Part shown: in pieces, positions 13,981 through 16,860 of the stretch
Layout: each line of letters opens with the position of its first letter
Position numbering within the stretch: position 1 is the stretch's first letter
From: an uncultured Verrucomicrobiales bacterium
GTDB taxonomy: Bacteria; Verrucomicrobiota; Verrucomicrobiia; Verrucomicrobiales; Akkermansiaceae
Length of the DNA stretch: 16,860 bases
Direction: 5' to 3'
Assembly: GCA_937885815.1 (NCBI GenBank)
Contig: CALABM010000254.1
Location: forward strand, 1-16,860
Position numbers and translations under genes: made by a program
Notes under the pieces: model-generated
What the model was told of the DNA's origin: nothing
Databases searched by the model: none
The model's input: the letters and a program-made list of their open reading frames with translations, nothing else

Positions 13981-15083
13981 CCGTTACCATGGAAATGCTC
14001 GGCTGGAATGCTGAGCTCGCTGCCGCTTTTGAGGCTCTGGGCCACCCCGAGTGGTATCCGGCCCGTATTATCCGCGAGACCAAGATTAACTTCACCGTTA
14101 TTGCTAAGGGGAAGGGGGATCATGAGGTGGTGCTCAGCGGCAAGGTGTGGCATGATGCCGTGAGTGATGCTGATTTGCCCACCGTGGGTGACTGGGTGGC
14201 AGTGGACCCGGGGCAGGGAAAAGACCTCCCTGTTATCCGCGCTATGCTGCCTCGCCGTAATCGATTCTCTCGCAAGGCGCCGGGAAAGAGCTGTGCTGAG
14301 CAGGTTATCGGCACGAACGTGGATATCGTCGTCGTTGTGACGGATGCGGATAGCGATTACAATTTGCGCCGAATTGAGCGCTATCTCACCCTCATTCATA
14401 AGTGCGGGGCCAAGCCTGTGGTGCTCATCAACAAGGCGGACGCCGTACCGGAGGAGCAGATGAAGCAGGCTTGTGATGAAGTGGCTGCCCTCGGCGTGGA
14501 GGTGTACCCCATCGTGGCGCGCTGGAAGAAGGGGTATCCCAAGTACCTCCGCCGCGTTCCCAAGGGAACCACTATCACGATTGTTGGCTCTTCCGGTGTG
14601 GGCAAGAGCACATTTGTGAACTCCTTGCTGGGGGATGAATGGCTGGAAACCGGTGGCGTGAATGAAGTTACCGGCAAGGGGCGCCACACCACTGTGGCTC
14701 GTGAGCTAGTGGTGCTTCCGGGCGGTGGCGTTCTCATTGATAATCCCGGTATGAGAGAGATTCAGATGTGGACGGATGTAGCCTCCCTGCGTGCGCAGTT
14801 TGACGACCTCGCCGCGCTTGCGGCGCAGTGCCGATTTGCGGATTGCTCGCACAGGAAGGACGCCGGGTGCGCCATTCGTGCCGCCTTGGAGAACGGCTCC
14901 CTCTCTCCTGAGCGTTATGAGCACTTCCTGAATCTGGACGCTGAAATTGCCGAGCTCGAGCGCCGCTCCGCTAAGCGACAGATGACTCTCGAACGCGTTT
15001 CCCGCCGAGAAAAGCGGAATACCATGCGTAATCGCGATGACCGCGAGGATATGCGCCGGGATTTGCATCCGAATCGCCGCTGA
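13977..15083 (+). CDS. rsgA: Small ribosomal subunit biogenesis GTPase RsgA
   Basis: A 368-residue circularly permuted GTPase that assists late 30S assembly. An N-terminal OB-fold region (about 26-105) precedes the permuted motifs: G4 NKAD (152-155), G1 GSSGVGKS (204-211), switch GKGRHTT (233-239), and G3 DNPGMRE (255-261). The zinc-binding domain follows with C285, C290, H292 and C298 (CRFADC-SH-...-GC). The C-terminus is strongly basic with many Arg, suited to rRNA contact. The ATG at 13977 overlaps the coaB stop by the ATGA arrangement; later ATGs (13989, 13995) are possible. No convincing terminator follows: the 219 bp to the next gene contain a short imperfect hairpin near 15121-15136 without a T run, then an A-rich stretch and a promoter. 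Confidence 0.95.
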   Translation: MTVTMEMLGWNAELAAAFEALGHPEWYPARIIRETKINFTVIAKGKGDHEVVLSGKVWHDAVSDADLPTVGDWVAVDPGQGKDLPVIRAMLPRRNRFSRKAPGKSCAEQVIGTNVDIVVVVTDADSDYNLRRIERYLTLIHKCGAKPVVLINKADAVPEEQMKQACDEVAALGVEVYPIVARWKKGYPKYLRRVPKGTTITIVGSSGVGKSTFVNSLLGDEWLETGGVNEVTGKGRHTTVARELVVLPGGGVLIDNPGMREIQMWTDVASLRAQFDDLAALAAQCRFADCSHRKDAGCAIRAALENGSLSPERYEHFLNLDAEIAELERRSAKRQMTLERVSRREKRNTMRNRDDREDMRRDLHPNRR

Positions 15084-15194
15084 TTCTGAACTCTTTTCTT
15101 GTTACTTCAGCTCGTTCTTGCCCGGCTGTATTGTCGGCGGACTCGCTTTATTTCATTTAATGTGAAAAAAAAGCAAAAAAATTAACTTAGGAAC

Positions 15195-15223
15195 TTGAAA
15201 AGTTCTGCATGTTATGGTATTAT
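15195..15223 (+). promoter_or_regulatory. Strong predicted promoter of the large downstream gene
   Basis: TTGAAA (15195-15200), 17-bp spacer, TATTAT (15218-15223), preceded by A-tracts (15164-15181) resembling an UP element. The predicted start at about 15230 gives a leader of about 73 nt, the longest in the window. An ATG at 15230 opens a 30-codon frame that ends at 15322, overlapping the main gene out of frame; whether it is translated is unknown. Confidence 0.65.
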
Positions 15224-15302
15224 TTAATCATGGACGCTTCACGCGCACATGTCCGGTATTGTACCCGTGCGTCAAGGTGTCAAACGTCAGAAAGCCTGTC
15301 AC

Positions 15303-16860
15303 ATGTTAAGTCCCGCTCTTAATCCCGATCGCGCCACACTGAACTTCCTCAACGCCTACTCCGAGGAAGTGCGTAACGAAGGTGAGAAGCTCCAGAAAGA
15401 TGGAGCCGTTACGCAAATTTTCGGAAATCACCTCTTCATTCAGGGAAGAGTTGAGACCCGGCACGGCATTTTCCGCACCAGCCTGCGCCTGCAGGGCAAC
15501 CGCTGGTTCGGTTCCGCTACTGCTGAGGACGAAGATGTAGCCGGTGCATGCCTCATCGCCACCATGATTGAGCGCATGTATCGTGGTACTAGTATGCCGG
15601 AAAGCCCGAATGAGCTGAACGAAATCCCCCTTACTGACGTGCTGGAAGAGAAGCTGGATCGTGATCTCGACCAGAAGGAAATTGACTTCGTTACCAAGCT
15701 TGAAAAGCGCTACCGCCGTTTTGCTATTGAGCAGGAGATTCATGACCATGACCTTGTGCGCCTCAATCCCCGCTGGGATATCACCGGCTATGAGGCTCTG
15801 GATCTCTGGCCCGTGCCCCCCAAGAACATCCTTGAGTTCTGGAACTACATCGCTTATGCTTTCGCTAAGAAGCGTATCTCGTACCCGGACTTCATGAATG
15901 TGGTCACGGATCTTGAGAAGGTGCAGCGCAGAATCAGCGAGTGGGAGCGCGAGAAGGAAATCGGCACTTGGTATGAGCGCATTCAGAGCGTGAATGAGCG
16001 CCCGCCGCAGCCGCCGCGCCACCCCATGCACATGCGCCTCGTGTCCACCATCAACGAGGCGCGCTTTGAGTTCCGCTATACGGATAAGGAAGACTGGACC
16101 CCCATCCGCGAACGCGCCCAGCTGGATACCCTGTTGGGTGAGTTCCTGCATGGTGCCTTGAAGACGGATCCGCAGACGGATATTCTTCTTAATGTGCTGC
16201 GTGACTACGCGGACCGCGAGGGTACCGTTATTCTGGATTTGGACAGCGAGGCCTCCTGCTGCGTGATGAACCGCCTCTTCCACCAGCCTGCTCTGAAGGG
16301 CTATCTGGTGAACTTGGATGAGTGCTACTTCAAGGTGGTTAAGGAGCCGCTTAAGTGGATTTGTATTGATGATCCCATCGTGCCGGATTGCTATGGCCTT
16401 CAGCTTGTTACAGCTGCCGGTGTGCACGTGACTCACTCCGTGCGCCAGCTGCCCGGACAGGTGGAGCTGTACCAGTCTGACGAAACCGTCTTCCCCGGGC
16501 CTCCCAGATGGCTGGAGAGCACGGAAGTGGAGCCGCGCTATTCCATCCCCAAATCAGTTATTGATAGCCTTGATGGTGTGGAGTTCCTCCGCAAGATTGG
16601 TGCCACTCTGCCGCCCAGTATGGAGGAGCGCGTGGTGGACATCGAGATGAAGCCCACCTTCGCCATGAAGATTGTGCGAGGCCTCACCAGTGCGGATACG
16701 GAGCATGTGCTGCTGGAGGTTACCGCTCAGGATGACCCCGGCCGCCGCAAGGAGCGTTTGGGTAAGGATGATTGGGAGCTGGTGGAACAGAAGCCGATGA
16801 AGGACGATACGCTGCTGCGTTTCATCCGCGATTACCTGTACCCCATCCCCGGCCTGCTGG
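15303..16860 (+). CDS. N-terminal part of a large protein, probably an SNF2-family helicase (3' end beyond window)
   Basis: 519 codons are visible and the frame is still open at the right edge. The arrangement resembles the region in front of the motor of bacterial SNF2-type helicases: residues ~35-95 (IFGNHLFIQGRVETRHG, then FRTSLRLQGNRWFGSATAED) look like a degenerate SWIM-type module without its zinc Cys/His; ~125-235 are helical and charged; ~240-400 form a mixed region with MRLVSTINEARFEF and a GPPRWL segment at 399-404; ~410-460 resemble the IPKSVI..LDGVEFLRKIGATLPP stretch of those proteins. No Walker A, DEAD/DEAH box or other motor motif is present yet, so the family call is tentative. 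The ATG at 15303 has no Shine-Dalgarno, but a clear promoter lies 80 nt upstream. No signal peptide or membrane segment is seen, so a cytoplasmic protein is expected. If the motor does not follow, treat it as hypothetical. Confidence 0.55.
   Translation, partial: MLSPALNPDRATLNFLNAYSEEVRNEGEKLQKDGAVTQIFGNHLFIQGRVETRHGIFRTSLRLQGNRWFGSATAEDEDVAGACLIATMIERMYRGTSMPESPNELNEIPLTDVLEEKLDRDLDQKEIDFVTKLEKRYRRFAIEQEIHDHDLVRLNPRWDITGYEALDLWPVPPKNILEFWNYIAYAFAKKRISYPDFMNVVTDLEKVQRRISEWEREKEIGTWYERIQSVNERPPQPPRHPMHMRLVSTINEARFEFRYTDKEDWTPIRERAQLDTLLGEFLHGALKTDPQTDILLNVLRDYADREGTVILDLDSEASCCVMNRLFHQPALKGYLVNLDECYFKVVKEPLKWICIDDPIVPDCYGLQLVTAAGVHVTHSVRQLPGQVELYQSDETVFPGPPRWLESTEVEPRYSIPKSVIDSLDGVEFLRKIGATLPPSMEERVVDIEMKPTFAMKIVRGLTSADTEHVLLEVTAQDDPGRRKERLGKDDWELVEQKPMKDDTLLRFIRDYLYPIPGLL

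Noticed and set aside
15118..15140. Short imperfect hairpin (CCGGC...GTCGG) after rsgA considered as a terminator.
   Set aside because: Only five pairs including one wobble and no T run after it.
15306..16436. A 376-codon minus-strand open frame.
   Set aside because: Antisense to the large 15303 gene, which has a proper promoter and runs on past the window; the antisense product looks like a composition artefact.

Overview
The window is a stretch of ordinary bacterial chromosome, densely packed and at a rough guess 55-57% G+C. Lipoproteins, a probable Tat-exported enzyme and an L,D-transpeptidase point to a Gram-negative-type cell. Protein resemblances, together with the near absence of Shine-Dalgarno sequences, suggest Verrucomicrobiota, perhaps an Akkermansia relative. 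That placement is an inference, because no rRNA or marker tree is available here.

Layout. Positions 1-2148 (minus) hold most of an FtsK/SpoIIIE DNA translocase cut by the window edge. Positions 2235-4865 (minus) look like an operon: mannose-1-phosphate guanylyltransferase (manC-like), RuvX/YqgF nuclease-fold protein, and a metallo-beta-lactamase-fold hydrolase with a Tat-like signal, the last two one base apart. A strong sigma70-type promoter sits almost on the manC start codon. Positions 4922-5028 carry two copies of a 39-bp imperfect direct repeat, followed by a plus-strand tyrosine-recombinase-like gene (5123-6079) that has lost several catalytic residues.

Positions 6150-9823 (plus) are a likely operon: a tiny lipoprotein gene too short for usual gene calls, hflX, an L,D-transpeptidase lipoprotein, and a ComM/YifB AAA+ ATPase. 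Positions 9957-12075 (plus) hold long-form threonine ammonia-lyase (ilvA) and a Maf nucleotide pyrophosphatase. A membrane metallophosphoesterase (12080-13255, minus) converges on maf. It diverges from a standalone CoaB-type phosphopantothenoylcysteine synthetase gene and rsgA (13351-15083, plus), with two well-formed promoters back to back. From 15303 to the end is the N-terminal part of a large protein resembling the region in front of the motor of bacterial SNF2-family helicases. The motor itself is not in the window.

No new multi-gene system is evident; most genes are housekeeping. The points most worth a second look are the degenerate integrase with the repeat pair beside it, the repeated pattern of promoters whose predicted start sites lie at or within about ten bases of the start codon, and the very small Cys-rich lipoprotein in front of hflX. 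No tRNA, rRNA, IS element or true CRISPR array was seen, and no gene-free stretch exceeds 300 bases.
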